64,000 bases of DNA from Valencia hispanica (Eukaryota > Chordata > Actinopteri > Cyprinodontiformes > Valenciidae), in assembly GCA_963556495.2 (NCBI GenBank), contig OY747701.1, positions 41,712,001 through 41,776,000 on the forward strand. The letters run 5' to 3'. Position numbers and translations under genes: made by a program. The notes beneath the pieces were generated by a model, which was given only the letters and a program-made list of their open reading frames with translations, was not told the origin of the DNA and ran no database searches. Shown in pieces: positions 1 through 12,101 of this stretch. Position 1 is the stretch's first letter. Every line of letters begins with the position of its first letter.

Positions 1-1113
1 CACTCACGGCAAGAGCCTACTCCGCAGTGACAGTCTCTTTGTGGCTTTGGCACACATACTGCACACTCCCAGGTGCTTGTTGGTTCCTCTTCTTCCTCTC
101 AGGTAGTGTCCCCCTAAAAAGAACCTGTGGGCACACCCCTTCCTCCGAGAGCCCCGGCAATAGATATCTTCCAGCTTCTGGCCCTCGAAAAGTGGGATTA
201 ATGAAACTACAATCTAACTAGCTGCAGGGCAGGAATTGGCTGCACATAACTGTTAGCAGAGGTTCTATGTTAGTTGGATACTGAATGACAAAATCACAGG
301 TATGCCATTCCACATCGTATTCACACCTATATCTTCTACAGATGGCATTGGCGAACTCGCCCTGAGGAAGCTGCCAGCTCTGCTTCCTCCAACCACTTAA
401 AAACTTGGCCATGGCCGCAGTTAAAAAATGGTTCGCCACCCCATTGAAGAATGCAACTTGGCCTTCATCGACCATAAGCCTGTAAGTATTCCAGTACATC
501 TAAAGGAACTTTTTTCTTTTCATTAATATATACCTGTTAGTCCTGGGCTCACGAATGTGCTCAAACACACACACGCATATCCAGGTTTGTTACTCTATAC
601 TTAGGGTTTCCGACTATTGTCAAGCTATCTACAAGCTTACGTGTTGGTGACTATCAAAGCATTCTAGGCTTTTAAAACATGTCTGCAGTGCCAGTGACTG
701 ATCGCCTCGTTACCACACCGCACTGATGCAGAAATTAACATATTTATAAGAAGGTTAACACTTTTGTGTTTTAATCCATTCAGACCTTGCTGTAGAAGGT
801 TGAAGTCTTCTAAATCTACAAAGAATGTGATTGATTTATGGCTTCTTAGGTCAGTTCAAGTCTGAATGCTTTTTTAAAATTGTTTTCCATAATTTGAGCT
901 ATTTGCCATAACCATCCAGACAAAATTAAAGATGCACTGAATCTTTTCCAAATTGTAAACCTAACTAGACTTTATCTTAAAACAATATTTTAAGAAAATG
1001 GTCCTCAAAATGTCTTATTTTTTTAATTCTACTATATTAGTTTGTAGACATTTGTTCCTTACTCACTACTCTCTCACTTGCTCTTTTTCATTCTTTCTTT
1101 CTTTGTTTTTTAG
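1..1113. other. Unassigned left flank
   Basis: I see no supportable gene or recognisable transposon here. A consensus-like splice donor (GTAAGTAT) begins at 482 and could close an upstream exon of the decayed gene at 1114, but the preceding frames carry several stops, so I do not call an exon. A pyrimidine-rich tract ending in TAG lies at about 1078-1113 and reads as the acceptor of that gene. Confidence 0.4.
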
Positions 1114-1425
1114 CCTGGAACAAACATGGTGGAATACCTTCATGAGGCCAAGGCATGAAGACCATACCCCTACGTCCTGACATTGGGAAATGATGATCAG
1201 CATGTATCTCAGGCCTTCGTCATCATTGCTGGTCATGCTTTAGAAAACGACGCACTGCTTCAGGCCATCGTTGCGTGCTTCAAGGCATTTTTTATTTTAG
1301 ACATTGAATACTCGAAGCAGTGTGACCATGTGTGCAAATTCCTACAAAGTGCCATCTATGAAATGCAAGGAGTGGAGTCTAAATTGGTTAAGTTTCTTCA
1401 AATTAGTACACTTGCTTGCAAATAG
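1114..1425 (+). pseudogene. Decayed terminal exon, SAMD3-like C-terminal domain
   Basis: One reading frame runs from just after a pyrimidine-rich acceptor (TAG at 1111-1113) to a TAG stop at 1423-1425, about 103 codons. It is broken once, by TGA at 1156-1158. Before the stop it reads PGTNMVEYLHEAKA; after it come PYVLTLG, a core with CFKAFFILDIEYSKQC, and a tail with FLQSAIYEMQG. From memory, this matches the conserved C-terminal domain of multi-copy teleost proteins annotated as sterile alpha motif domain-containing 3-like, whose role is not established. A polyadenylation signal follows at 1568. No upstream exons could be defended, so this is either the last exon of a dead copy or a stray fragment. 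The family name is an inference. Confidence 0.5.
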
Positions 1426-1567
1426 GCATTGGAAAAATGGACACTAGACCTTTTAACTGTTAGTTGTTTTACACTGAATGTTTTAATTACATTGATTCTG
1501 ATATCTGTTCCAGTTCTTGACCTGAATGAATTGATCTGAAACATTTTATATTGTTTACATTTATATA

Positions 1568-1573
1568 AATAAA
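1568..1573 (+). promoter_or_regulatory. Possible polyadenylation signal AATAAA
   Basis: AATAAA lies about 145 bases after the stop codon of the SAMD3-like exon, in AT-rich sequence. Position and strand fit the 3' end of that gene, but the hexamer is common in DNA of this composition. Confidence 0.35.
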
Positions 1574-1734
1574 ATTTCAAGGTGACGCCTGGTAAAGATT
1601 TTAGTATTGTTTGTGTTTATTGCATAGTATATGCTTTACATGACCAAATCTAGCATGTATTTTGTGAGTTTTATAGATATGAATGGTATTTTCTGTCTTA
1701 TAGGTTGTACTGTAATGTGTTAGAATTATTCAGT

Positions 1735-2405
1735 TTATTTATATATTTATATGTCATCTCAAGGCACTTAACAAGAAGTCATTTCAATACATTTACACAA
1801 ACATTCCAATCAGTTAAAAAGTTTCCTATTTAAGGAATCCCAGCAGATTGCGTCAGTCATTGGCGTGAGGTTGGGCCCCGTTGATGCAGACTTTCCAACC
1901 ACAGCAATCCTTCAGCAATCCCTCATACTGAGCAAGCATGTAGCGACGGTGGAGAGGAAAAACTCCCCTTTAACAGGAAGAAACCTCCAACAGAACCAGG
2001 CTCAATAGGAGCGGCCATCTGCCACGACCGTCTGGTGGTTCGAGAAGACAGAGCAGAGACACAGTAGGAACAGAAGATCTGATATAAGAGAACTTTCTAT
2101 GTTACAGAAAGTAAAAAGTTGATAACACAGTGGATGTTCAGTTACTGGGAGGATCATCCCAGTCGATGCCCCCTGTCCAACAGGGCATTGCAGGATACCA
2201 GACCAGGTATATCTTCTATGGAGAGAAAAACACTGAGAGAAAACAAAGTTAACAGTCGAAATTACAGAATGAACTGTAATACAACTGGAGAGTAGTAGTA
2301 GAAAAGGAAGTAGCAGAGTGAAGAAAATTGGTAAGTCTGTCCTCCAGCAGTCTAAGCCTATAGCAGCATAACTACAGACCTAGCTCAGGATGACCTTAGC
2401 CACTC
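1735..2405. repeat. Dispersed teleost repeat, class unknown
   Basis: This segment holds wording I recognise from many fish genomes: a core reading GTGGAGAGGAAAAACTCCCC, then AACAGGAAGAAACCTCC and AGAACCAGGCTCA near 1950-2010, and later GGTAAGTCTGTCCTCCAGCA near 2330. No coding frame, terminal repeat or poly-A end is evident, so I do not assign a class. Borders are approximate. Confidence 0.5.
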
Positions 2406-2424
2406 TAACTATAAGCTTAAATAA

Positions 2425-2697
2425 CATATTTAGTTGAAACAACCCAGAATTGTAGTTAATTTGACCCAGCATTTGGGTAGAATAAATAACCCAAAATTGT
2501 GGTTGAATTTACCCAGATTTGTGGTTATTTTGACCCAGCATTTGGGTGGGATATTTAACCAATCTTGTCGGGTTAGAATGGAGTAACCCATCTTGCTGGG
2601 TCAAATTAACTACTGCTGGGTTGGTGCAATATTGACCCAGCGGTTGAGTTATAAAACAGCCCAAATTGGGTTATTTTTAACCCAGCAGTTTTTAGTG
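2425..2697. repeat. Palindromic ACCCAGC/GCTGGGT repeat element
   Basis: About 270 bases are dominated by inverted copies of the words GACCCAGC and GCTGGGT, with AACCCA and TGGGTT between them, for example near 2488, 2530, 2600, 2630 and 2680. It ends in TTTTTAACCCAGCAGTTTTT. This self-complementary design is typical of short non-autonomous inverted-repeat transposons common in fish. There is no coding capacity. Borders and target duplication were not resolved. Confidence 0.5.
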
Positions 2698-5399
2698 TGT
2701 ATGTTTTAGTGAGTTACATAGACATAGTCCCACACAAATGTAAGGAAAAGCGGGTGTAGAAAATGACTATGGATATATCTGTTTATTTCTCTATCACTTA
2801 ATAGAACTAAGATTTTCTCTTTGCATCAAGGCAGGTAATCTCAGACTTTTTTTTCTCCACATTTAACCCTTTTTACTAGGAGTTACTCTTCACTGCTGGA
2901 GAATTTGAATTTCAACAAAAGTTTCATGTTCTCGACTGATTGGTCTCAACTTTTCTAGATTCCATCACATACATTGAAAGGCATACCTGTATCATGCAAT
3001 TTAAAATATGTTTAGAATAAGTAATTTGATCAAATACATGGTTAACTGATGATGTTCGGCGGCCAGGCCACCAGGAAACGTCTATGTGCTCCCAATGGCC
3101 ACCAATTGTCACCAATTCATCTCTTGTATGAGAAGGACATGCAATATTGCCTTGCATGTTGTTTGGGATCTTAAAAATGTATTTTCCAGTAAAACAAAAG
3201 GACAAAGTGATTGTTAAAATAGCTAAGATCTTCCATACATTTACATCGTAATTTAATGCCCGTTTAATTTCAAGCAAATTGTATTCTGATGTCACAGTTC
3301 GTCAAATGAAGAATCTTTTTACTTCTTAGCATGGAAGCATGATGATCAAATCGGTCAGATTTTCCTTTAGTCATCAGTAAAGGTTTCGTACTCATGAAAT
3401 AAAAATAAAGCACACAATCTGTGATGTTACCATAATCATAAGCTGGTGACAGTGATCTGATTTTTGAAACAGTTTATGGAAGGCCATCAGAATTTCAATG
3501 AGATGAGTATAAATGCTTATTTATTCCCTTTGTGTGTGTGTTTATCTGTCTATCTTATCTTGACTGGCTTTGTGGATTAACAGATTGGTGAGACTCTCCT
3601 AAACACATAAAGCAGACCTCACAGTATACTGCAGGAATTTTGGAGATTATTTTGTGCTGGACCACAGGAGATAAACAAGAATGCATTAGAATCTATTGAA
3701 AAACGTTTGTTTCTCTTGATCACAGGGTTACGATCAGTGTAAGGACTAAAGTACACTTCTGGGTGTGTTATATGCACAGACAATTGTGTAAGACACATTC
3801 TGCATGAGTACACTTAAAACATTGTAGCTACGTGTTTGTATTTGAGTGTGTTCTCAACTACAGGTTTGTAAGTGTGTGGTAAAGAATGACTGAGTGTTGA
3901 GAGAGTGGTAATTACCATTCAGCAGTAGCAAAAGTGACATGTTTGAGGAAAAGATAAGGGGACACAAATTGGCCTGGTATAAAATGGTGATATTTCTTCC
4001 ACTGCTTTAGAAAAACCCATTTACTCTGCCTCTTTAGCATGTCAAGACCCCTGTCACAACCCTCTCATCCCTTCGGCCAGAGGAACTCATTTGCAAGCAC
4101 GCACGCACGCACTCACACACACAAACACACGCACATGCACACCCATGTATGTCTAACAGTTAGCGAGCTCCTTGTGAAAAAGTGCTCATCTGCATTCTGC
4201 TATTAACTTGGAGAGACAGGGACAAAAAGGGAGAGACTGTGTGTAAATCAGTGTAATGGGGCCAGGACCTCAGTAGCTCTAAAAAGAGAGCAGACATGTG
4301 GAGGACAAGACAAGATTTCTTTTTTCCCTTTCATGAAGAGAAGCAGTGATACAGCGCATCTGTCACTGCTAGCCAAGCAATTGCTCCTACAGTTACTCAA
4401 AGAGAGAGAGAGAAAGACTGAGGAGAAAAAGTCAGGAACTAAATATGACTGAGCAAAAACAATAACAGACCAAACAGAACTTAATGCTGGAAAATAGACA
4501 AATCAGAATCTCAGTTTAGCTTACTGTTTATCTTTTCTTTTCAATTTATGCATCTTTCATGAGTCCAAGGTTTGCACCAACTTTTGACTTAGACTGCAGC
4601 AACTTAACTGCAGAGATTGTTGGAGGATAATCGTTGGTAGTTTTAATATCAAGTTCCAATTTTTGCAAAATGCAGACCATCTGATTCTGATTTTGGCTGC
4701 CTTTGGTTTCTCACTTTGAGCAATATTTAACAGCATTCAAAATATTTGTTATTTCCAAATGTGTGTAAAAATGAACCAGGTGCTCATAATATAGTTAAAA
4801 CGTTTTCTTCAAAATGGCACCAGATTGTTGCACTCTCTCTCCCCCACTATAAATCTGCACTAACTGAAGTCAATAAAAATAAATCCCAGCTAAAACCAAC
4901 CAGTTTTTGTGGTTTGTGTTACAAATAAATATGGTCACACAAATATTACAGGGAAAATGGGAAAAAATGACAATGTTTTATCTGTATCAAACTCCCCTAT
5001 GTGGCCATTAGCAGATTTTTGCTTTGGGGGACCAACCTCTAGTTGAATCCAATAGGGAGGGTCTTGTATCCTTCCCCTATTGAGACTACAGTGGAATAAA
5101 GCAAATAAGAAGAGAGGGAGGTATCATCAGAGGTTCTTCTTCTACATTGAGGGTTGAAAGTATAGCTACTTCAGAAGGATGTGGGTCCACAACGAAGGTC
5201 CAGAGTTTTAAAATAAATTATCTGTGTATTTATAATGATTTTTAGATCACAAACACTTTTCTGCCGCACCAAGGAGGGTAGAGCTCCTTCCGGTGATTTT
5301 ACTCTTTCCTTCAGTACCCAAATCATGTAACCATAGAAATTGATTGGCATAAACTTTAATACAATTGTTGATTATTGTCTAAATTGATACATTTAAATG
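2698..5399. other. Unassigned sequence with a CA-rich stretch
   Basis: I found no gene or clear transposon. The stretch 4097-4145 is CA-rich (ACGCACGCACGC and CACACACA blocks). The open frame on the minus strand at 2924-3295 has no recognisable domain and no splice context. The part at 4980-5330 has an unusual GC-balanced feel and could be a dispersed repeat, but I cannot name it. Confidence 0.4.
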
Positions 5400-5402
5400 T
5401 CA

Positions 5403-5525
5403 TCCATCCATTCATCCAATCCATCCATCCATCCAGCCATCCGCCTCGTCAGGGACACTACCTCCAGCAGTCAAAGGGCAAGAGGCAAGCTTGGACAGAT
5501 CCCCAGTCTCTCCCAGGACTGTTTA
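5403..5525 (-). repeat. 3' end of an ATCC-tailed retroposon (decayed)
   Basis: The plus strand starts with CATCCATCCATCC units and continues into CCTCCAGCAGTCAAAGGGCA and AGAGGCAAGCTTGGACAG. This is the mirror of the segment at 56742-56857, which reads into a GGAT tail on the plus strand. It is therefore a minus-strand copy of the same retroposon tail, 5'-truncated and diverged. No target duplication was found. Confidence 0.5.
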
Positions 5526-6342
5526 AATGCCATGAATAGCTGAAAATGAAATTTAACCATGTTTGGGACAAACGTTTAGGTATAGATATATCGGTACTGC
5601 TCAAATAAAAACCAAAAATCTTACACAAAAGTCCAGGGCCCCCATTTATCAAACATTCGTAGAAACTGTCCTATATTCTATCCTACGAATTTAATTTAGA
5701 ATGTTCGTACAAACAGTCAAAATCCGGATTTATCAAATGTGCGGTGGCCAGTCGTATGCATGTTCCTCTGCAATCAACTGTTAAATGATAAATTCCACAT
5801 GTGCATACCTAGGTGCTTGTCCCCGTTCAGTCATTTGCATACAGAAACAGTTAAACATATTTAGTAACACCACATCATCTAAGACATCCATTAAATCCTT
5901 GACTTCTTAACAAAAATAATGACCAAGAGAGCCAAACAAGGAATTTCAATGATGTTGACATCGAGGTGAAACATAAGTGGGGCAAAAAAAAAAGAGTCAT
6001 GATGAACACACTTTTTGAAAAGTGTCATAGTTAACTCAAATTCATTTTAACACTGATTGTTTTTGCACTCTGTTATCAGCAGTTCCTCTGCTTCATGTCT
6101 CTCCCACCCCCCCTCCAGCACGCAGCAGTTATATTCCTGCTGCAGACATAAAATGTTGCAAAGAATCACTTCATTTGCTGTTATTCACTTCTGTGGAAGT
6201 ACTTAACATCTTTGAACAAATTAAATCAGTTATATTTGTTCCAAACATTGCTCTGCGGTTCTATCAGCTCAGGGGTAACCAATAAAAAAAGAACACTGCC
6301 TGAGAGAAAGTGACAGAGGCAGTAAATGCTGTTGGGACAGTG

Positions 6343-6530
6343 GAGGAAAAACTGGTTTGATATCAAACTGAATACAATAAAACATCCGTCAGCACAAAGC
6401 TGGGCCAGATCTTCAACTGGGGTGCACAGATTACCACATTTGACATGTGTGTGGCCAGCGTTATTGGACACACTGCTTTGGCTGGCATTAGTACGCATGG
6501 AGACAGCAACAACCTGCTTCACTGATAACC
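6343..6530 (+). pseudogene. Ruined Myb/SANT-like transposon helper
   Basis: Two short pieces in different frames fit the Myb-like accessory protein of Harbinger-type elements. The first reads QWRKNWFDIK (6339-6368), like the KW-DLK segment at the end of the trihelix fold. The second reads CVASVIGHTALAGI from about 6448, like the conserved tail after the Gly-rich linker. Frameshifts and stops separate them and the N-terminal helices were not found. In the family this protein helps carry the nuclease to the nucleus and the element ends. Here it is dead. Confidence 0.4.
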
Positions 6531-6699
6531 ATCACCATCCAGTTTCCACAGTACAGTTTGCAAACCTTTTATTTATAAGTGTAACAACATCCTGTTAAAA
6601 GTCTGTTGCTGTGTGCTGGTGGATGGATGGTGTGTTTCTCCATTACCTCTCTCCTTAGGGTGTGATTGGCAGTTGCTGCAACAGGTGCGGCTCATCATC

Positions 6700-7415
6700 C
6701 TCATCGTAGTTCCAGTTCAAAAGGGGAGTGGCTCCTGGAGGCTGACGTCAGATGGTTCCACTGCCAAACGTGGTACAAGGCCTACTTAGTTGCTCTCAGT
6801 AGCAATAACTCTCTTTATGTTCCAAGGAAAGTCTTACCTGTGTTTCTTTGCAGGTCCTCTCCTGAGATCCCCCCGAGATCCTTCGTCGTTCCCGAGCTCC
6901 ACCCTGGCACCCGATCCTAAACTTCAAGATTCAAATCAACTCACCAAGACCGAGCTCCTCCGGATTCCCTCCTGGTCAGCCTCCATCGTTCCTCCTGCAA
7001 CGCACAATATACAGCACTAACCTTACCGCTCACCGCAGCCACCTGTCTGTCCACCCTCCAACGAAAACATCAGAACACCTGCAAAGAACAGATGAACGGA
7101 GTGGACTCATCATTTACAACCTACAAGACCGGAATACATCACCACTCATCCCCAGCCAACCTCAGCTGACAGCCTCCTACTACTTTCCCAAGTTTCCTTC
7201 TCCTGACAACCAAGTAAGAACGTCTCCTTCCATATTCTCAGTCACCAGATCAAAACAGTTCAATAACCACTTACCTGCTCCTTTCCAGTTAATGCTGTTT
7301 CCCGAGTTCCTGTCTGGCCGTTCCTAAGTTCCAGCCTTTGTTTACCAAATAATAAACTCTTTTAAAAAACTGTTATACTGCTGTCTGGAGTTGTGCCTGA
7401 TTTAGAGTCACCTTA
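6700..7415 (+). repeat. Non-coding dispersed repeat, probably retroelement-derived
   Basis: The segment is pyrimidine- and CpG-enriched and contains phrases I know from fish repeats: GGCTCCTGGAGGCTGACGTC near 6729, TGTTTCTTTGCAGGTCCTCT near 6842, and an end region with AATAAACTC near 7350 and CTGTTATACTGCTGTCTGGA near 7370. The latter resembles the poly-A-proximal end of a retroelement. No pol-type frame is present. It lies directly before the L2 fragment and may be its target. Class is not assigned. Confidence 0.35.
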
Positions 7416-7439
7416 AAAAAAAAAGACATCCTTTTAAAC

Positions 7440-8705
7440 TGAAGCACTTGTTGTTACTATTGGAACAACTGGAGAGCTGGGTCAGCCTCTCTGGTACAGT
7501 ACTTAGCTGGTTTGAGTCTTACCTAAAGAACAGGGACTTCTTTGTTTCAATAGAAAACTTTTCATCAGAACAAACAGAAATCACATGTGGGGTGCCCCAG
7601 GGCTCCATCCTGAGGCCCCCTTTTACTCAATATCTACATGCTTCCACTAGCCCAGATTATAACAACCAATAACATTAGTTACCAAAACTATACAGATGAT
7701 ACTCAGCTTTACATTACGATGTAATGGTGACTTTGAACCCATCCACACCCTAAGTAAATGCATCGAGCAAGTCAATGGGTGGATTTGCCATAACCTTCTC
7801 CAGCTGAACAGAAAGAAAACAGAAGTAATTACTTTTGGACCTAAAGAGGAACGATCAAGAGTCAGCACATAGCTTCAGTTAATACAGATAGAAACTACTG
7901 ATCAGGCCCGAAATTTTAAGGTGTACTTATGGACTCAGACCTGAACCTCCAGGGTCACATAAAGGCAATAAAAAGGTCAGCCTTCTATCACCTGAAGAAC
8001 ATTTCTAGGATCAAAGGACTGATATCGCAACAGGACCTAGGAAAACTCATCCATGCGTTCATCTTGGATTGATTACTGCAATAGTGTCCTCACAGGTCTG
8101 CCTAAAAACTCAATTAGACAGCTCCAGCTGATCCAGAATGCTGTTTCTTGTGTCCTCAATAGAACCAGGAAAGTAGAGCACATCACAACAATTTTACAGT
8201 CCTTACACTGGCTCCCTGTAGCTCAGAGAATACACTTCAAAATACCTTTTTCTAGTTTATAAATCATTGAATGGCTTAACACCAAAGTATGTTGAAGATC
8301 TACTGTCAATATACCAACCCCCCAGACCGCTCAGGTCCTCGAATTCCAGTTCTCTCAACATCCCTAGAATTAGAACCAAACATGGAGAAGCAGCTTTCAG
8401 TTTCTATGCTCCTTTAATCTGGAACAAACTTACAGACAACTGCAAAGCTGCTGAAAGACTGAGTTCTTTAAAATCACAACTAAAAACTAATCTGTTTAGA
8501 GCTGCCTTTGAGTAATATTTTCATGTATCATACGTTTTGTGTGTGATTCTTGCTTTATTGCTGTTTTTACTTTATATGCTTTGTCTGTTATTTTTTTTGT
8601 TTTTTTACTGCTATTTTTATTTTACCCCTTAATCATGTAAAGCACATTTAATTACCTTGTTGTTGAAAGTGTGGTATACAAATAAAATTGCCTTGCCTTG
8701 CCTTG
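7440..8705 (+). mobile_element. L2-type LINE, 5'-truncated, decayed
   Basis: Translated pieces in several frames follow the second half of an L2-clade reverse transcriptase: LSGTVLSWFESYLKN and TCGVPQGSIL (7448-7630), a YTDDTQ catalytic segment near 7688 (first residue pair changed from YADD), [16 protein letters not shown] near 7797, SWIDYCNSVLTGLPKNS (8062), LQSLHWLPVAQ (8200) and GEAAFSFYAPLIWNKL to a stop near 8515. The 3' end has the typical AATAAAATTGCCTTGCCTTG tail. It is a close relative of the copy at 57127-60216, shifted by several indels. The endonuclease and first half of the reverse transcriptase are missing, as is usual after incomplete target-primed reverse transcription. Confidence 0.85.
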
Positions 8706-8710
8706 ATGTG

Positions 8711-8960
8711 ACGAGTAAAAAAAAGCACACGGAGAGCGCTGACCGCCGCGAAGCACCTCGCGCCCCCCACCCCACCAGATTGCGATTCCCAGGATTTCTT
8801 GACCATGCATGATCAACCCTAAAATTTTAGCATTTATTCCATGGCAAATTTCAAACATTTCCTGAAAATTTAATCCAAATCCATCCATAAGTTTGAATTA
8901 TTTTGACAGACAGATGCAAACATGAGCTTTTTGGCGGAGGTGATAAACTGATTAGATAAA
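8711..8960. repeat. CpG-rich dispersed repeat fragment
   Basis: A CpG-rich start (CACGGAGAGCGCTGACCGCC near 8728) is followed by TTCCCAGGATTTCTTGACCA, TCCAAATCCATCCATAAG and GACAGACAGATGC, ending with TTTTTGGCGGAGGT near 8930. I recognise this wording from teleost dispersed repeats but cannot assign a class. It is non-coding. Confidence 0.35.
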
Positions 8961-9161
8961 TATTCCGTCAAAGTAAAACTGTTTTAGTGTTGCAGGTCCC
9001 CAGTTCTACCACTAAATTCTGTGCGTGCGCAAGGTCAGAGCTGTTCTTATACTTAGGAACATTTCTACACACAAGTACAAGATGGTAAATACCACATTAT
9101 ACGTAAAATTGTTCCTACGCACGGAAAACGCACAGATCTGTGAGCAAGTACGGTCCAGGGC

Positions 9162-12101
9162 TTTGTTCGTGTTTGCCAGTGCTGAAAACACATAAGGAGA
9201 TAGCTAAGGGGCTCCTACAGGGCACTAAAAATCCAGGGAAATCTTTCACCAAATGAGAATATCAATATCTCCTGTTTGGTGCTCAAAGTGGACAAAAATC
9301 TTTTCTCCTTCAACAAAGTTCTAAAAGACAAAACATTTCAGCAGTGCCACACTGAGAAGATTGTGAATCATTTCTACGTGGTATGTGCACCAGGTCGCAG
9401 GTTAGAGCCCTTGTTGCGTTGCTTAGCCAACGTGCACACTTGAGCCACAGGGGAAGGTTTGAGGTGAAGGGAGGATGAGAGGATGAGAGGAGAAGGTGTG
9501 GAGAGGAGCAGAGAGGAGCCGAGGTCAGACCTCTGTTTAGCCTCACAGTTGTGGGCAAGATAAGCCTTTTTCTCACAAGTAAATAAAAGCCACACCCTGT
9601 CTGTGTATGTGTGTGAGATAATGTGTAGCTATAAATGTGCTTCCATCACAAGTGATCTCTGTACTGCTGACACAACCCCACGCACAGTCTCCTCTACCAG
9701 TCTTTATGGCACCTGTTTTACACTGCCCTTTTTTATTGTTTTGCCTTTGTGTGTGTCTGTGTTTGTGTGAGAGCACTGGGCCAAATCGTATGTGCCCCAC
9801 GGAAAGTGAAAGTATGGCTGTGGCTATCAAAATGTGTCCTTGTCTAGGTAACCTGAATACAATTTTGTAACTTCTCCTTCCCATCAGTCTCGCTCTCTTT
9901 ATCCCTTTCCTGTTCCATTTGTATCCATCTTACGTTTCCTAATGATTATGAAATTGTATTCAGACAACTTTTTATGTACAGTCTAAACATTTTATCCTCT
10001 GTATCAATGCTCTTTGAAGCTATTCTCTTATTCAATCTTCACCATTAAAAAAAGAATTATCTTCATTTATCTGTTGGCTTTCTATTTGACAAGATTGTAT
10101 ACCTACTTGCCGCTTTTTACGAAGTGTTTATCCTTATGAGCTCACACATAATGGACATACTCCAAGTAATTAACATGTACAACCACACAGTCCTAAAATC
10201 TTTTATCGTACTGTGTTGAGAGGAGTCTTTCCATCAGGTGCTTCCCAACAAGGTTCGCTTCTATACTGTGTTCAGGTGCGGCGCATACACGAGATTGTTT
10301 ATATATTAAGCTATTTAAACTTTTTTTTATCAAATGTTGACTCACTCATTTAAAAATGTGTTAATATCCGGTTTTAAGTAGTTTTGTTGTTTTATGATTT
10401 TATTTATTTATAAAATCGGACAAAATCTCCAGTCACCTCTATGCTGACCACTTTCTGAAATACTAGAATCTACTAATAAAATTGTATTATTGTTAGAAAA
10501 ATTGTGATATTCTTTATTCACTGCTGTATAAATAAAAAATATATTTCAACATTTTTTCGTTTCTCTTGAAACAAAGTAAAATGAGATACTGTTAGTACTG
10601 AGTTTTCCATCCTTTATGAGTAATTTTTGTAATTGGACATGTTTTATCTCTTCATTTAGACATACACTTCAGTATGAATGTGAAAGTAGCAGTAGTAATT
10701 CAGGTGAGATTTTGGCAGTATATTACACTCTTGTTTCTGTTTTATGTACTCATTTGCTGCCTGGGCCACAGCAGCGCGTTGTTAATGATATCAAGCAGCT
10801 TGCAAACCTCTAAGTCTATATTAACACTCCAGAACTTACTTTATGCTCAGTTAAATTTTTTTGTGTGTGGACCAAGTTGTAGGTTTATAGCGACCGCCAT
10901 CATTGGTGGTCACCCACGTGTGCAGAAGAAGACTGGTGTCATTTGCAGCTTGCATGTATGTAGCAATTCTGTTGTCCAATCAGAAGAAATAACATTATGA
11001 ATCACTCCATCAAGGGTGTCTACAGTAATGTTTGAAAATACTGTTGGGGAAAACTTTTATTTTAAAGGGGTCCAATTCTGATAGTGTCTTGATGTAAGTG
11101 GGTTTACCTGCATGGAGTCTGAATAAAGAGAAACAGCTGAAGCTTGCAACTCGAACAACATGCAGTTTGAAACATAGCAGCAATCAAACAATCACCTATG
11201 CTAGTTTACATTGATTGAGTCAGATGAACAGCGACATTGCCATTTAAACCGAGTGAGCTTTGAAAAACAGAAACATATCAGAATTAGGAACCCCTATCGG
11301 TCTGATTTGAAAAAAATCTGTCATGGTCAAAATAGTTAGATTTGGGATACTTTTGCCTGGGGGGTGAATTTTACCTATGCAAAACTTGACGCAACCTTTA
11401 CTTGAAGAAGCTAAAATGTAAACATTAGCTGCTAACATTCAGATGTACTGTATGTTCAGTAATACCACAAATTTCTTCATTTTTTAATCTCAGCATTCGT
11501 TCACGTGTTGATTGAAACAATTCCTGATCAATTTCTTGTAAATATTGAATACATTTAAGCAAAGCTTCAAAAGTGAGAGGTATTCAAAAGGTGGAGTTAA
11601 AAATAATCTGCTCCTAACCACTTAATTAGTATTCTGTAATAAAAGGTGGCTTAAAAGCAACCTTCCTAAACCTGATCGAGTAAAATGAACCATAAGTGTA
11701 ACTGACAATGACAATCACATTATTCGCTCGTTGCGGGTAAACATGCCGGTATAGTGGATTAAAACACCAACCATCACACTCCTCTGCAGAAACAACAGAA
11801 AGCAGTGTACCAATTGAAACGGAAGAGGTTTTTTATGAGCAGAGCTTGTATAATTATTTCAAATACGAGGAAAACCAAATCACTTTACAACGCGGATTTA
11901 CATATAATTAGCATCATACAAAGACAGGATTACTACAAGTTGTTGAGAAGCTGCTTTTTCCCCCCACTGTGTCATTCTCCTTGTCTTGATTCTAAGAATG
12001 TTGACATGAGTTACCACCATTCTCTTACTCACTCCTTGGTACCACTACAGTAACAAAAATTGACAGCTTGAACCAGTCATTACAAAAATTAAAAAATAAC
12101 A
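9162..12101. other. Unassigned AT-rich sequence
   Basis: I found no supportable gene or transposon. Overlapping open frames at 9310-9884 on both strands lie over purine-rich (GAGGAGAGG) and GTGTGTCTGTG sequence and look like low-complexity artefacts. Open frames at 10616-11000 have no domain or splice context. Confidence 0.4.

Larger units (their letters stand above)
5640..9152 (+). mobile_element. Old Harbinger-like DNA transposon, split
   Basis: The left end reads CCCCATTTATCAAAC with internal GTTCGTACAAACAG, and the right part (9080-9152) reads ATACGTAAAATTGTTCCTACG and GTGAGCAAGTACG. Both are the style of long-terminal-repeat DNA elements that in fish usually belong to the PIF/Harbinger group, which moves by a nuclease plus a Myb-like helper. 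A ruined Myb-like frame lies at about 6343-6530. No nuclease gene remains. A 5'-truncated L2 (7440-8705) and other repeats interrupt it. The nine bases GTCCAGGGC sit at both edges (5631-5639 and 9153-9161), which may be a target duplication. However, the right terminal repeat is missing and Harbinger elements usually duplicate three bases, so superfamily and limits are tentative. Confidence 0.4.

Noticed and set aside
218..499. Minus-strand open frame with a W-x-x-W pattern (FLSGWRKQSWQLPQGE) recalling RNase H proteins
   Set aside because: Only a few residues fit, catalytic acidic residues are not visible and there is no splice or promoter context.
2924..3295. 123-codon minus-strand open frame with a hydrophobic stretch
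   Set aside because: No domain recognised and no splice signals. Its length is within what AT-rich DNA gives by chance.
9370..9430. tRNA-like wording (GCAGGTTAGAGCC) that might be a B box
   Set aside because: No matching A box, acceptor stem or SINE body nearby.
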